64,000 nucleotides of DNA from Nocardioides conyzicola (GTDB lineage Bacteria; Actinomycetota; Actinomycetes; Propionibacteriales; Nocardioidaceae). The notes beneath the pieces are model-generated. The model was not told the origin of the DNA. It ran no database searches and worked only from the letters and a program-made list of their open reading frames with translations. Every line of letters begins with the position of its first letter. The stretch's first letter is position 1. Of the stretch, positions 37,379 to 46,778 are shown piece after piece. The stretch spans positions 1,024,133 to 1,088,132 of the forward strand of contig NZ_BAABKM010000002.1 in assembly GCF_039543825.1 (NCBI RefSeq), written 5' to 3'. Made by a program: the position numbers and the translations under genes.

Positions 37379-38161
37379 TCAGGTGTCGAGGCCCGAGACG
37401 AGCCAGTCGCCGTCGACCCGCTCCATCGTCACGGTGACCCAGTTCTTGTAGACGACCGGCTGCTTGTCGGCCTTGTTGGTCCGCGACTGGTCGACCAGGA
37501 GGAAGACCTGCACCCGGTCGTCGTCGGCCCGCACCACGCCGGAGCTGACCAGCTTGGCCTTGACCACCGTGCCGGTCGACGGGGCGTTGGCGGCGATCAC
37601 GCCGTCGAAGAGCTTGGCGTACTCCTTGCGGTAGGCGCCGGTCAGGTAGCCCTCGGCCGCGGCCTTCGAGTCGTCCAGGTGCGCGGCGTCGTACGACAGG
37701 ATCGGCACGATCGCGCGCTCGGCCGCCGACCGGGCCGAGGCAGAGGCCTGGTCGACCGACCGGTCCGAGGGCACCGTGGCCGCGACGACGACGGCCGCGC
37801 CGGCGATCAGCAGGGTCACGACGGCGACGCCCACCAGCAGCCATCCCGGGACGAGGCGCGGCTGGCGGGTGACAGCGGCCGTGGTGGTGGTCGTGGTCTC
37901 GGCCGCAGGCTCGGGCTCGAGGTCGGGCTCGGGGTCGGGCTCCGGTGGGGCCGGCGCGATCTCGGCGTCGTACGCCGCCCGCCGCTGCGGGTCCAGCAGC
38001 ACCTCGGCCGCCTGGTTGAGCAGCGCGAAGCGACGGTCGGTCGGGTCGAGGTCGGCGATCGCGGCACGCCAGGCGGCCCGGACCTCGTCGGCGGAGGCGT
38101 CGGGCGCGACGCCGAGGAGGTCGTACCAGCTCGGGCTCTGCGGGCTCGCGGGGCTGCTCAC
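37379..38161 (-). CDS. Mce-associated membrane protein fused to a J-like domain
   Basis: A 260-residue protein at the end of the Mce operon. Residues about 10-65 (SWYDLLGVAPDASADEVRAA, then ALLNQAAEVLLDPQRRAAYD) have the helix pattern of a DnaJ J domain, but the HPD loop is replaced by DLDPTD, so Hsp70 stimulation is doubtful. A Thr/Glu/Pro linker and one helix (WLLVGVAVVTLLIAGAAVVV) follow, then the Mce-associated domain (RAIVPILSYDAAHLDDSKAA onward), related to Mas/VirB8-like folds. The J-like part would face the cytoplasm and the rest the outside. GTG 38161 overlaps the upstream stop (GTGA). Confidence 0.75.
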   Translation of the reverse strand: MSSPASPQSPSWYDLLGVAPDASADEVRAAWRAAIADLDPTDRRFALLNQAAEVLLDPQRRAAYDAEIAPAPPEPDPEPDLEPEPAAETTTTTTAAVTRQPRLVPGWLLVGVAVVTLLIAGAAVVVAATVPSDRSVDQASASARSAAERAIVPILSYDAAHLDDSKAAAEGYLTGAYRKEYAKLFDGVIAANAPSTGTVVKAKLVSSGVVRADDDRVQVFLLVDQSRTNKADKQPVVYKNWVTVTMERVDGDWLVSGLDT

Positions 38162-38754
38162 TGGCCCTCCTCCGCCTCGACGGGGGCGTAGTCGTCGACC
38201 AGCCAGGTGTCGCCGGAGCGGACCAGGTCGACCTTCCACCGCAGCACGTCGGGGTCGGACGCGACCCGCTTCGCTGCGTCCTTCGGGTGCTGGGGGTCGG
38301 GATAGCTGCTGGTGAAGCCGCCCGCGACGATCGCCGTGGCGGAGTCGGCGTCGACGGACTCGACCCCGACGCCGTACACCTTGGCGGTGCGGCCGTAGCC
38401 GGCCTGGGCGACCGTCTGCTCGGCGATGGGAAGACCTTGCTTCTCGAAGTCGGCCGCGAACTTCGGCGTGATCACGCCGGTCACCTGCTTCTGGTAGTCC
38501 GGCAGGTGGCCCTGGGCGTCGAGGTCGTCGGGGCCGTAGGTGTTGAGGCGCAGCACGAACTGCTCCGTCTGGCGCAGGACGGCGTCGCGCTCGGACTGCA
38601 CCTCGTCGGCCGCACCGCGGCGCTCGGCGAGCAACCAGACCAGCGTGCCGGCGGCGGCGAGCAGGGCGATCACGAGGATCCCGAGCAGCGCCAGGCGGAA
38701 CCGGCCGTTGGGCGCGTGCGGGGTCTCCTCGGGCGCTGCGTCCGCGTCGGTCAT
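38158..38754 (-). CDS. Mce-associated membrane protein
   Basis: A 198-residue single-pass protein: acidic N-terminus (MTDADAAPEETPHAP), one helix (LALLGILVIALLAAAGTLVW), then an outer domain with QTEQFVLRLNTYGPDDLDAQ and the closing WLVDDYAPVEAEE. This is the standard Mas (Mce-associated) protein, encoded after mceF in most actinobacterial mce operons and thought to stabilise the Mce transporter. ATG 38754 overlaps the mceF stop by 4 bases; codons further upstream in frame lie inside mceF. Confidence 0.82.
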   Translation of the reverse strand: MTDADAAPEETPHAPNGRFRLALLGILVIALLAAAGTLVWLLAERRGAADEVQSERDAVLRQTEQFVLRLNTYGPDDLDAQGHLPDYQKQVTGVITPKFAADFEKQGLPIAEQTVAQAGYGRTAKVYGVGVESVDADSATAIVAGGFTSSYPDPQHPKDAAKRVASDPDVLRWKVDLVRSGDTWLVDDYAPVEAEEGQ

Positions 38755-40037
38755 CCCTGGCTCTCGGTCAACGGCTGGAGATAGAGCCATTTCCACGTGT
38801 CCTCTCCAAAGCTCTCAGGTGCCAGCGTGCCAGGCTGGGCACTGGCCGCGTCGACGCGGCTGCCCCAGTGGAGCTTGCCGGTGTCGCGATCGTAGGAGGC
38901 GACGACCGGGGCGCGGTAGGACGCCGGCGCGCGCTTGAGGTTCTGGATGCCCCGCGGGTCGCTCTTCGTGGGCGGCTCGGTGCAGCCGGCCTTGGTGTTC
39001 ATGGGCCGGTTGCTGCCGTCCTGCGGCGGGCGGGTGTCGGTGCTCTCGTAGCCCTGGTGGCAGACCGGGTTGTCGGTGATGATCAGGCCGAAGTGCGCGT
39101 CGTACAGCCCGGTGTCGGGAGACTTGTCCACGACGGTGAAGCCGCCCTCGACGACGTACGGGTAGATCACCAGGATCTGCTCGATGCCGGGCAGGTGCTT
39201 GACGATCACGTCGCCGGTCGTCACCAGGTTGTTGAGGAGCTCGGCGAGGTCGACCTTGTTGTCCTCGAGGAAGGTGCGCAGCTGGGTCGCGGTCGCCGAG
39301 CCCTGGTCGATGATCTCGCGCAGCGCCTTGTCGGACCCGGCCAGCGAGCCGCTGAAGAGGCTGAGCTGCTGGGCGAAGGTGCGGATCGCGCTCGCCTTGT
39401 CGGACTGCGTCTGGAGGACGGTGTTGCTGTCGCGGATCAGCGCGGTCGTGGTGTCGAAGTTGGCGTCGGCCTCGTTGATGAACGCGTTGCCGGTGTCGAT
39501 GATGCGCTGCAGGTCGGCCCCGGTGCCGGCGAACGCCTGGCCCAGCTCGTCGACCGTCGTCGCGAGCGAGTCCTTGTCCACGGACTCGACGGTGTTGGTG
39601 ATGTCGGCGAGGAACTTCTCGGTCGCGATCGGCGTGCGGGTGTCCGCCATCGCGATCTCGGAGTGCTCCTTGAGGTACGGCGCCTTGTCGGTGCGGGGCT
39701 GGAGCTCGACGTACTGCTCGCCGACCGCGGACCGGTTGCCGACCACCGCGAGCGTGTCGGCGGGGATGTCCTGGTCGGAGTTGTTGATGTCGAGGTAGGC
39801 GTCGACGCCGTCGTCGGTGAGGACCAGCTTGCCGACCGAGCCGACCTGGACGCCTCGGTAGGAGACCTCGCCGCCCTCGTAGATGCCACCGGAGCGCTCG
39901 AGGTGGGCGACGACCGTGTAGTGGTCGTCGAAGAAGATCCGGTCCAGACGGGCGTAGCGGGCACCCACGTAGCTGACGCCGAGGAGGGTGATCGCGACGA
40001 AGACGAGAAGCTGGAGTCGCACGCGGCGGGTGATCAT
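38751..40037 (-). CDS. mceF: MceF-type lipid-transport protein
   Basis: A 428-residue MCE-family protein, sixth in the operon. An N-terminal anchor (VRLQLLVFVAITLLGVSYVG) precedes the MCE/MlaD domain (GGIYEGGEVSYRGVQVGSVG), then a long alpha-helical stretch (about 130-270) and a Cys-containing C-terminal region (NPVCHQGYES, KAGCTEPP). MCE proteins A-F assemble as a heterohexamer whose helical parts form a tube carrying lipids across the cell envelope. ATG 40037 overlaps the mceE stop (ATGA). Confidence 0.85.
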   Translation of the reverse strand: MITRRVRLQLLVFVAITLLGVSYVGARYARLDRIFFDDHYTVVAHLERSGGIYEGGEVSYRGVQVGSVGKLVLTDDGVDAYLDINNSDQDIPADTLAVVGNRSAVGEQYVELQPRTDKAPYLKEHSEIAMADTRTPIATEKFLADITNTVESVDKDSLATTVDELGQAFAGTGADLQRIIDTGNAFINEADANFDTTTALIRDSNTVLQTQSDKASAIRTFAQQLSLFSGSLAGSDKALREIIDQGSATATQLRTFLEDNKVDLAELLNNLVTTGDVIVKHLPGIEQILVIYPYVVEGGFTVVDKSPDTGLYDAHFGLIITDNPVCHQGYESTDTRPPQDGSNRPMNTKAGCTEPPTKSDPRGIQNLKRAPASYRAPVVASYDRDTGKLHWGSRVDAASAQPGTLAPESFGEDTWKWLYLQPLTESQG

Positions 40038-41455
40038 CGGGTGCTCACCATCCCGGGGACGAGCAGGCGGACGAGGGCGGGGTCGAAGGTGCGACTGAGG
40101 TCTCGGAACGTCGGGCCGCGCGACGACTGGGCAGGCCCGGTGGGCGCCCGACCGACGCCGAGCAGGTCGCCGAGGACCGGTACCGACGGCTGCGCGCCCG
40201 GCAGCCCGGGCAGGTCCGGCAGTCCCGGGATCTGGGCGAGGGCCTTGCAGACGGCCGAGTCCCGGTTGCGCGGCTTGAGGCAGGCCTCGCGCAGCTTGGT
40301 GAGGCCCTCGAGGGTCCTCGTGAGCTTCTTGCAGGGCTTGCTGTTCAGGTCTCCGCTGGCGAGGCACCGCGTGAGCAGGTCGACGACCTTCGTCGGGTCG
40401 AGGTCGCTCGGGAGCAGGGTCGGGAGGCCCGTCGGGGCTCCGGAGACACCGCCGGACAGGTCGAGGTCGAGCTCGACCGACAGGTTGGTGTAGTCGCCCA
40501 TGTGGAGGTTGCGCGCGACCTGCGGGTCACGACCGACGACCTCGTCCACGAACGGGTAGGTCAGGAACACGTTGAACGACTTCACGAAGTTGTCGCCGGA
40601 GTTGGCCAGCTCGGTGAGGACCGGGTTGAGCTGCTTCAGCGACTCGACGGTGCCGACCTTGGAGGCGTTGATGACCCGGACGCCGACCGAGCTCAGGTTG
40701 TCGAGGGCCTTCAGCATCTTGACCAGGTCGCCGCGCTGCTTGTCGAGCGACGTGAGCGCGCTGGGGAGCTCCTCGAGCGCCGCGTCGATCGATCCCTGCT
40801 GGGTGCGGACCGACTTCGCGAGCCGGTTGACCGACTCGATGGCGGTGACGATGTCCGCCTTGTTGTCGTCGAGCTGGGTCATGAACTTGCGGATCTGGAC
40901 CAGCACCGAGCGGGTCGCGCCCTCCCGGCCGTCCAGCGCCTTGTTGACCTCGCTGGCGATCGTCTTGAGCTGGGCGACACCGCCGCCGTTCAGCACCAGG
41001 CTCAGCGCGCCGAGCACCTCCTCGACCTCCGGGTTGCGTCCGGTCTGGTCGAGCGAGAGCGTCGCGCCGTCGGCGAGGGTGCCCTCGGGCGCCTCGTCGG
41101 TCGGCGGCCCCAGGGACACGAACTTCTCGCCGAGCAGGCTGGTCTGGCGGATCTCGGCGACCGTGTTGGCCGGGAGCTCGACGTCCTTGCGCACGTCCAT
41201 CGTGACCACGGCGTGACCGTCGTCGAGCGTGATGTCGGTGACCTGGCCGACGCTCACGTCGTTGACCTTCACCGTCGTCTTCGGGACGAGGTCCAGCACG
41301 TCGGCGAAGTCGGCCGTGACCGTGATCGCGTCGTCGCCGACGTCGGTGCCGCCGGGCAGCGGCAGCTTGTAGACGTCGAGGTCGCAGCCGGTCAGCAGCA
41401 GGGCAGCGGCCAGGGCCGCGACCAGGGCGCGCAGGGCGGTACGGGGCCGGGTCAT
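40034..41455 (-). CDS. mceE: MceE-type lipoprotein
   Basis: A 473-residue MCE protein that carries a lipobox (LAAALLLTGC, Cys24), the mark of the MceE (LprK-like) position. The MCE domain begins DVYKLPLPGG and includes VPKTTVKVNDVSVGQVTDIT; a helical section spans about 150-330, and a Pro/Leu-rich tail (GLPDLPGLPGAQPSVPVLGD) closes the protein. It anchors the MCE tube through its lipid. ATG 41455 overlaps the mceD stop by 4 bases. It is longer than the other MCE proteins here because of the C-terminal tail with paired Cys. Confidence 0.86.
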   Translation of the reverse strand: MTRPRTALRALVAALAAALLLTGCDLDVYKLPLPGGTDVGDDAITVTADFADVLDLVPKTTVKVNDVSVGQVTDITLDDGHAVVTMDVRKDVELPANTVAEIRQTSLLGEKFVSLGPPTDEAPEGTLADGATLSLDQTGRNPEVEEVLGALSLVLNGGGVAQLKTIASEVNKALDGREGATRSVLVQIRKFMTQLDDNKADIVTAIESVNRLAKSVRTQQGSIDAALEELPSALTSLDKQRGDLVKMLKALDNLSSVGVRVINASKVGTVESLKQLNPVLTELANSGDNFVKSFNVFLTYPFVDEVVGRDPQVARNLHMGDYTNLSVELDLDLSGGVSGAPTGLPTLLPSDLDPTKVVDLLTRCLASGDLNSKPCKKLTRTLEGLTKLREACLKPRNRDSAVCKALAQIPGLPDLPGLPGAQPSVPVLGDLLGVGRAPTGPAQSSRGPTFRDLSRTFDPALVRLLVPGMVSTR

Positions 41456-42576
41456 CGTCCCGCCTCCACGAGTCCGCCGAGGGTGGCGTCGTACTTGTCG
41501 GTCGACGTCCTCCCGTTGGGTGCCGAACGACCGAGGGCCTGCTTCACCAGGTCGCACAGCGCACCGGAGTCGTCGGCCTGGCCGACGATCCCGCAGAGGA
41601 AGGTCGACGGGTCGCTGGTGATCTGGTTGACGGTCTCGCCGAGGTTGGCGTTGGTGTCGAGAGTGCCGGCCTCGGGGTTGTAGGTCAGCGCGAGGTTGTT
41701 CAGCGCGAGCGGGGCCGAGTCGAGGATCTGGTCGAGCTCGGAGCGGCGCTTCACGAGCACCTTCGACACCCGGTTGAGGCCCTTGATGTTGCGGCCGAGC
41801 ACGGCACGGTTCTCCTTCACGAAGCTCGACACCTGGCCGAGCGCCGTCGCCAGGTTGCTGAGCGCCTCGGAGAGCTCGGTCCGCTCGCCGGACAGCATCT
41901 CCGACACGTTGGCGAGCGAGTCGTTGAACTGGCGCACGGTCTTGTCGTTGGTCGCCAGCGTGCCGATGAAGCCCTCGAGCTTGCGGGCGGAGCCGAACAG
42001 CTCCTCCTTGTTGTCGTCGAGGGTCTTGCTCAGCTTGCTGAAGTTCTTGATCGTGGTGTTGAACTTCGCGCCCTGCCCGCCGAAGTTGGCAGCGGTCGTC
42101 TCGAGGAGGTCGGTGAGCGCACCCTCCTTGTTGGCGCCGGTCGGGCCCAGCGCGACCGTGAGGTCGTCGATGCTCGAGTAGATCTGGTCGAGCTCGAGCG
42201 GCACCGCCGTCTGGTCCACGGTCATCGTCGCGCCGTCGGCCAGCACGGCTCCCCCGGTGTAGACCGGCGTGAGCTGGATGTACCGGTCGCCGACGACCGA
42301 CGGCGCGATGATCGCCGCCTTGGCGTCGTCGGGGACCTTCACGTCGGCGTCGTAGTGCATGGTGACGACGACGTCGGTGCCCGACGGCGTGACCTTGTCC
42401 ACGGTCCCGACCGGGACGCCGAGGACGCGGACGTCGCTGCCCTCGTAGATCGAGATGGTGCGCGGGAAGTGGGCGGTCAGCGTCTTGGTGTCGTCGCCGC
42501 GGAACATCGTGAACGCCGCCGCGATCAGGAGCAGCACCAGCACGGCCGGCACGGCGACCCGCTTCAGCGTGGCCAT
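41452..42576 (-). CDS. mceD: MceD-type lipid-transport protein
   Basis: A 374-residue MCE protein with an N-terminal anchor (VAVPAVLVLLLIAAAFTMF), the MCE domain (ISIYEGSDVRVLGVPVGTVD), the helical tube section and a short tail with two Cys (FLCGIVGQADDSGALCDLV). ATG 42576 lies 1 base after the mceC stop; a GTG at 42585 would overlap that gene. It is the fourth of six MCE subunits in the operon. Confidence 0.84.
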   Translation of the reverse strand: MATLKRVAVPAVLVLLLIAAAFTMFRGDDTKTLTAHFPRTISIYEGSDVRVLGVPVGTVDKVTPSGTDVVVTMHYDADVKVPDDAKAAIIAPSVVGDRYIQLTPVYTGGAVLADGATMTVDQTAVPLELDQIYSSIDDLTVALGPTGANKEGALTDLLETTAANFGGQGAKFNTTIKNFSKLSKTLDDNKEELFGSARKLEGFIGTLATNDKTVRQFNDSLANVSEMLSGERTELSEALSNLATALGQVSSFVKENRAVLGRNIKGLNRVSKVLVKRRSELDQILDSAPLALNNLALTYNPEAGTLDTNANLGETVNQITSDPSTFLCGIVGQADDSGALCDLVKQALGRSAPNGRTSTDKYDATLGGLVEAGR

Positions 42577-42577
42577 G

Positions 42578-43543
42578 TCAGCCACCCACCTTCGGGGCCG
42601 GGGGCATGTTCTGGATGTAGGTGTCGAACCACGGGCCGTTGCCGAGCGTGCTCGCGAAGACCCGGTAGAACGGCGCCATCAGCCGCAGGCTGTTGTCGAG
42701 GTTGTCCTCGTTCTTGTTGAGCACCGCCACCACGTTCTCGAGGTGCTCCAGCGCCGGCTTCAGGTCGGCGCGGCTCTGCCGGATCAGCGAGGTCAGCTCC
42801 TTGGACAGGCCGCTCGTCGACACGAGCAGGTTGTGGACCGCCTCGCGGCGTGCCACCAGCGCTCGGAACAGCACGTCGGAGTCCTTCATCAGCCCGACGA
42901 TGTCCTCGTCGCGGTCGTCGAGGACCGTCGAGACCCGGTCGAGGTTCTTGAGCAGGGTGTTGATCTGACCGTCCCGCTCCGCGATGTTGGCCGAGAGGGC
43001 CGACACCCCGCTCAGGGCGTTCTTGAACTCCTCAGGGGTGTTGCGGGTCAGGTCGGCGAGCGTGCCCAGCGACTTCGCGAGCTGGTCGGTGTCGATCTTG
43101 TCGGACGTCTCGGCGAGACCCGAGAAGGCGTCGACCACGTCGTACGGCGAGCTGGTGCGCTCGACCGGGATCTCCGCGCCCTTCGCGAGCTGGCCGGAGC
43201 CGGCGGGCTCGAGGGAGAGGTACATCGCCCCGAGCAGCGTCTTGACCTTGATCGCCGCGTGGGTCTCCTTGCCGAAGCCGGAGCCCGACTCGATCCGGAA
43301 GGTGACCTTGACGTGGTCGCCGTCGAGCCCGACGGACTCGACCTTGCCGACGCGGACGCCGGCGATCCGGACCTCGTCGTTGGCCTTGAGGCCACCGGAC
43401 TCGGAGAAGGCGGCGTAGTAGGTGTCGCCGCCGCCGATGACCGGGAGGTCCTGGGCGCGGAAGGCGGCCATCACCAGCAGGACGACGGCGGCCAGGCTGA
43501 CGGCGCCGATGATCACGGGGTTGCGCTCGCGGAACGGCTTCAT
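42578..43543 (-). CDS. mceC: MceC-type lipid-transport protein
   Basis: A 321-residue MCE protein. The anchor is NPVIIGAVSLAAVVLLVMAA, followed by the MCE domain (GGLKANDEVRIAGVRVGKVE) and a helical section to about residue 290, without the long tail of MceE or MceF. GAGGGG sits about 7 bases before ATG 43543. A gap of 61 bases separates it from mceB, the largest gap inside the Mce subunit genes and a possible site of internal control. Confidence 0.84.
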   Translation of the reverse strand: MKPFRERNPVIIGAVSLAAVVLLVMAAFRAQDLPVIGGGDTYYAAFSESGGLKANDEVRIAGVRVGKVESVGLDGDHVKVTFRIESGSGFGKETHAAIKVKTLLGAMYLSLEPAGSGQLAKGAEIPVERTSSPYDVVDAFSGLAETSDKIDTDQLAKSLGTLADLTRNTPEEFKNALSGVSALSANIAERDGQINTLLKNLDRVSTVLDDRDEDIVGLMKDSDVLFRALVARREAVHNLLVSTSGLSKELTSLIRQSRADLKPALEHLENVVAVLNKNEDNLDNSLRLMAPFYRVFASTLGNGPWFDTYIQNMPPAPKVGG

Positions 43544-43604
43544 CGGGGTCCCCTCGAAGCTGTTCGGGGGAGCGACGCGGAGGAGAAGAACGTCGTGGGG
43601 TGAT

Positions 43605-44639
43605 TCATCCGAGATCACACCTGTCGCTGCCGGCGTTGTAGTCGACCGGGGCGGACACGCCACCCGGCAGCCGCACCCGACCCTGGAAGTGGCAGAGGTA
43701 GAAGTTGAACCACGAGCCGTACGTCGCGGTGCGGCCGACCTTGTTGAGCTTGATCGGCAGCACCTGCAGCGCCCGGTCGAGCTCGGCCTTGCCGCTGTCG
43801 AGGTTGCCGGCGAGGCGCCGCAGCTGCTTGATGTCGCCGACGAAGGGCTCGCGGATCCCGGACACCAGGTCGGCGGTCTGGACGGACAGCTCGGAGATGT
43901 CGTCGAGCGAGCCGAGGATGGCCTCGCGGTCGTCCTTGAGGCCGCCGACGAACGTCCGGAAGGTCGTGATCAGCTGGCTGAGCTGGTCGTCGCGGTCACC
44001 GATGTGGTCGAGCACCTCGTTGAGGTTGTCGATCAGCTCGCCGATGACCTGGTCGCGGCTGGCCAGGGTCGAGGTCACCGAGGCGGTGTGGGACAGCAGG
44101 CCCTCGAGCGTGCCGCCCTCACCCTGGAAGACCTGGATGATCTCGTAGGAGAGCTGGTTGATGTCGGCCGGCGACAGCGCCTGGAAGAGCGGCTTGAAGC
44201 CGTTGAAGAGGACGGTCAGGTCGAGGGCCGGGGTGGTCTGCGCGACCGGGATGGTGTCGCCCGGCTCGAGCTCGCCGGTGTCGCCGATCTCGTCGGACAG
44301 CGAGATGTAGCGCTGGCCGACGAGGTTGCGGTAGCGGATCGTGGCGTGCGTGGCCTTGCTGAGGGTCTCGGTCTTGTCGACGCTGAAGGTGACCCGCGCT
44401 CGGGTCCGGTCGACGACCTCGACACCCTTGACCGTGCCGACCTTGACGCCGGCGATGCGGATGTCGTCGCCCTTGACGACGCCGGTGGCGTCGACGAAGA
44501 CGGCGCGGTAGTCGTTCTTGGCCGTGAACGAGATGTTGCCGATCAGCACGACGAGCACGGACGTCGCCAGCGTCGTGACGACGATGAACACGAGCAGCTT
44601 GACCAGGTCCGAGGTCGTACGGCGGTCGAGGAGCTTCAT
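43605..44639 (-). CDS. mceB: MceB-type lipid-transport protein
   Basis: A 344-residue MCE protein. A basic start (MKLLDRRTTSDLVK) leads to an anchor helix (LLVFIVVTTLATSVLVVLIG), the MCE domain (TGVVKGDDIRIAGVKVGTVK) and the helical region. Its C-terminus ends with an aromatic and Cys-bearing segment (SWFNFYLCHFQGRVRLPGG) typical of MceB proteins. ATG 44639 overlaps the mceA stop (ATGA). Confidence 0.85.
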   Translation of the reverse strand: MKLLDRRTTSDLVKLLVFIVVTTLATSVLVVLIGNISFTAKNDYRAVFVDATGVVKGDDIRIAGVKVGTVKGVEVVDRTRARVTFSVDKTETLSKATHATIRYRNLVGQRYISLSDEIGDTGELEPGDTIPVAQTTPALDLTVLFNGFKPLFQALSPADINQLSYEIIQVFQGEGGTLEGLLSHTASVTSTLASRDQVIGELIDNLNEVLDHIGDRDDQLSQLITTFRTFVGGLKDDREAILGSLDDISELSVQTADLVSGIREPFVGDIKQLRRLAGNLDSGKAELDRALQVLPIKLNKVGRTATYGSWFNFYLCHFQGRVRLPGGVSAPVDYNAGSDRCDLG

Positions 44640-45937
44640 CGCAGCGACACCTCCGCCCCACGGGCCATCGGACCGAGCAGCAGCACGCCGAGGTCGGGTA
44701 CGTCGGAGTCGCTCACGCCGAGCGCAGGGCCGAGCAGCGAGCGGAGGAGCGCGGTCTCCTCGGCGCTTCCGGGTGCGCTGGTGCGGAAGCTGGCGTTGGG
44801 CGCGACCCGGCTGGTGCCCTTGCCGGTCGGCTCGTCCACGCCGTCGTTGAAGTTGGGCTGGTGCCGCACGGGGTTGGACTGGTTCCACGGCGGGTTGGGC
44901 AGGTGCAGGCAGTTGGGACCACGGTTCTCGCCGAAGCGAGGGGTGTCGCCCGCGTTGTAGGCCCGGGGCTGGTGGGGCAGCGTCTCGAGCACGATGTGCA
45001 GCGTGAAGCCGCGGAACGCCTCGGCCTGGAGCTTGCCGGCGTTGACGATGCCGCGGGTCAGGCAGTTGTACTCCGGGGCGTACTTCGCGAAGACCCGGAG
45101 CTGCTGCTGGCCGACCTCGCTGAGCCGGATCAGGTTGTCGCCGTTCTGGTCGAGGAAGTCGGTGGCGGTGTCGGAGAACGCGGACACGTCCTGGAAGAGG
45201 GCGTGCAGCTTCTTCTCGCGTCCCTCGAGGGTGCCCGTGGTGACGACGGTGTCGTCGAGGATCTGGGCGATCTGCGGCATCACGTCGGCGTAGTTGTCGG
45301 AGACCTGCGAGGTGAGGCGGAGGTCCTCGACGAGCTTCGGGATCTGCGGGTTGATCCGCTTGAGGTAGCTGTTGAGGGTCTCGATGTTGTCGCCGAGCTG
45401 GTCGCCGCGGCCGTCGAGCGCGGTCGCCAGCGCGTTGAGGGTCTGGTTGATCTGGGCCGGCTGCACGGTGCGCAGCAACGGGTAGAGGTCGGAGAGCACC
45501 TCCTCCACCTCGGTGGAGACGACCGTGCGCTTGATGGTCGCTCCGGCCTCGATGTGGTCGGTCTCGGGCTTGTCCGGCACCACCAGCGCGACGTACTTCT
45601 CCCCGAAGAGGGTCTTGGGCACGATCGACCCGGTCACGTCGGCGGGGATCGAGTCGAGCTGATCGGGGAAGATCCCGAGGGTCAGGTCGGCGCCGTCACC
45701 CGCGCCGTTGGCCTTGAAGTCGAGCACCTCGCCGACGAGGACGCCGCGGATCTTGACGTCCGCGCGCTCGGGGAGCTGGAGACCGATGGTGGAGGTCTGC
45801 AGGGTCACCTTGTCGTAGTCGGTGTACTTCTTCGTGAAGATCGCGTAGGTCAGGTAGACCCCGGCGACGAGCAGGCAGAGGAAGACGATGCCCATCACCT
45901 TGGGCAACGAGGCGCTGCCGAGCGAGCTGCGAGCCAT
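44636..45937 (-). CDS. mceA: MceA-type lipid-transport protein
   Basis: A 433-residue MCE protein, first of the six. It has an anchor (KVMGIVFLCLLVAGVYLTYA), the MCE domain (LPERADVKIRGVLVGEVLDF) and a helical region with YAPEYNCLTRGIVNAGKLQA, the conserved Cys segment of MceA proteins, then a variable Pro/Ser-rich tail. ATG 45937 is 4 bases after the permease stop; a GTG at 45949 would overlap that gene by 8 bases and cannot be excluded. Confidence 0.85.
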   Translation of the reverse strand: MARSSLGSASLPKVMGIVFLCLLVAGVYLTYAIFTKKYTDYDKVTLQTSTIGLQLPERADVKIRGVLVGEVLDFKANGAGDGADLTLGIFPDQLDSIPADVTGSIVPKTLFGEKYVALVVPDKPETDHIEAGATIKRTVVSTEVEEVLSDLYPLLRTVQPAQINQTLNALATALDGRGDQLGDNIETLNSYLKRINPQIPKLVEDLRLTSQVSDNYADVMPQIAQILDDTVVTTGTLEGREKKLHALFQDVSAFSDTATDFLDQNGDNLIRLSEVGQQQLRVFAKYAPEYNCLTRGIVNAGKLQAEAFRGFTLHIVLETLPHQPRAYNAGDTPRFGENRGPNCLHLPNPPWNQSNPVRHQPNFNDGVDEPTGKGTSRVAPNASFRTSAPGSAEETALLRSLLGPALGVSDSDVPDLGVLLLGPMARGAEVSLR

Positions 45938-45941
45938 GCCG

Positions 45942-46778
45942 TCACCCACCGATCCGCACGGTGGTGGTCGCGCCCCAGATCGCCATCGACAGAAACAGGT
46001 CGATCACGTTGATCGCGACGATGCTGGTGCGCACCGCACGGCCCACGGCGACGCCGACCCCGGCCGGACCGCCGGAGGCGTTGTAGCCGTAGTAGCAGTG
46101 GATCAGGATGACGGTCACCGCGAAGACCAGCACTTTGCCGAAGGACCAGAGCACGTCGCCCGGCGGCAGGAACTGGTTGAAGTAGTGGTCGTAGGTGCCG
46201 GTGCTCTGACCGAAGAACTGGGTGACGGTCAGCCGGGTCGCGAAGTACGACGACAGCAGGCCAACCACGTAGAGCGGGACGATCGCGATCAGACCACCGA
46301 TGATGCGGGTCGTCACGAGGAACGGCAGCGACGGGATCGCCATCACCTCGAGGGCGTCGATCTCCTCGGAGATCCGCATGGCGCCGAGCTGGGCGGTGAA
46401 GCCGCACCCGACGGTGGCGGCGAGCGCGATGCCCGCGACCAGCGGGGCGATCTCGCGGGTGTTGAAGTAGGCGGAGACGAAGCCGGAGAACGCCGAGGTG
46501 CCGAGCTGGTTGAGCGCGGCGTACCCCTGCAGGCCGACCTCGGTGCCGGTGAAGAAGCACATCGCGGTGATGACGCCGACGGTGCCGCCGATGACGGCCA
46601 GGGCACCGGAGCCGAGGGTGACCTCGGCCAGGATGCGCAGGATCTCCTTCTTGTAGCGACGGATCGTGCGCGGGGTCCACGCCAGCGCCTTGACGAAGAA
46701 GAGCAGCTCCGCGCCGAGGTTGTCGAGGAACCGGGCGGGTCGCTCGTAGACGGCCTTCATGTTCGCCATCGCCGTCAA
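45942..46778 (-). CDS. yrbEB: Mce transporter permease YrbEB
   Basis: A 278-residue MlaE/YrbE-family permease with five to six helices, including LGSGALAVIGGTVGVITAMC and LLSSYFATRLTVTQFFGQST. It has the cytoplasmic coupling segment EEIDALEVMAIPSLPFLVTT that contacts the ATPase. The TTG at 46778 overlaps the YrbEA stop (TTGA), matching the overlap style of this operon; ATG 46769 (MANMKAVYERP) is the alternative. With YrbEA it forms the inner-membrane core under the MCE tube. Confidence 0.88.
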   Translation of the reverse strand: MTAMANMKAVYERPARFLDNLGAELLFFVKALAWTPRTIRRYKKEILRILAEVTLGSGALAVIGGTVGVITAMCFFTGTEVGLQGYAALNQLGTSAFSGFVSAYFNTREIAPLVAGIALAATVGCGFTAQLGAMRISEEIDALEVMAIPSLPFLVTTRIIGGLIAIVPLYVVGLLSSYFATRLTVTQFFGQSTGTYDHYFNQFLPPGDVLWSFGKVLVFAVTVILIHCYYGYNASGGPAGVGVAVGRAVRTSIVAINVIDLFLSMAIWGATTTVRIGG

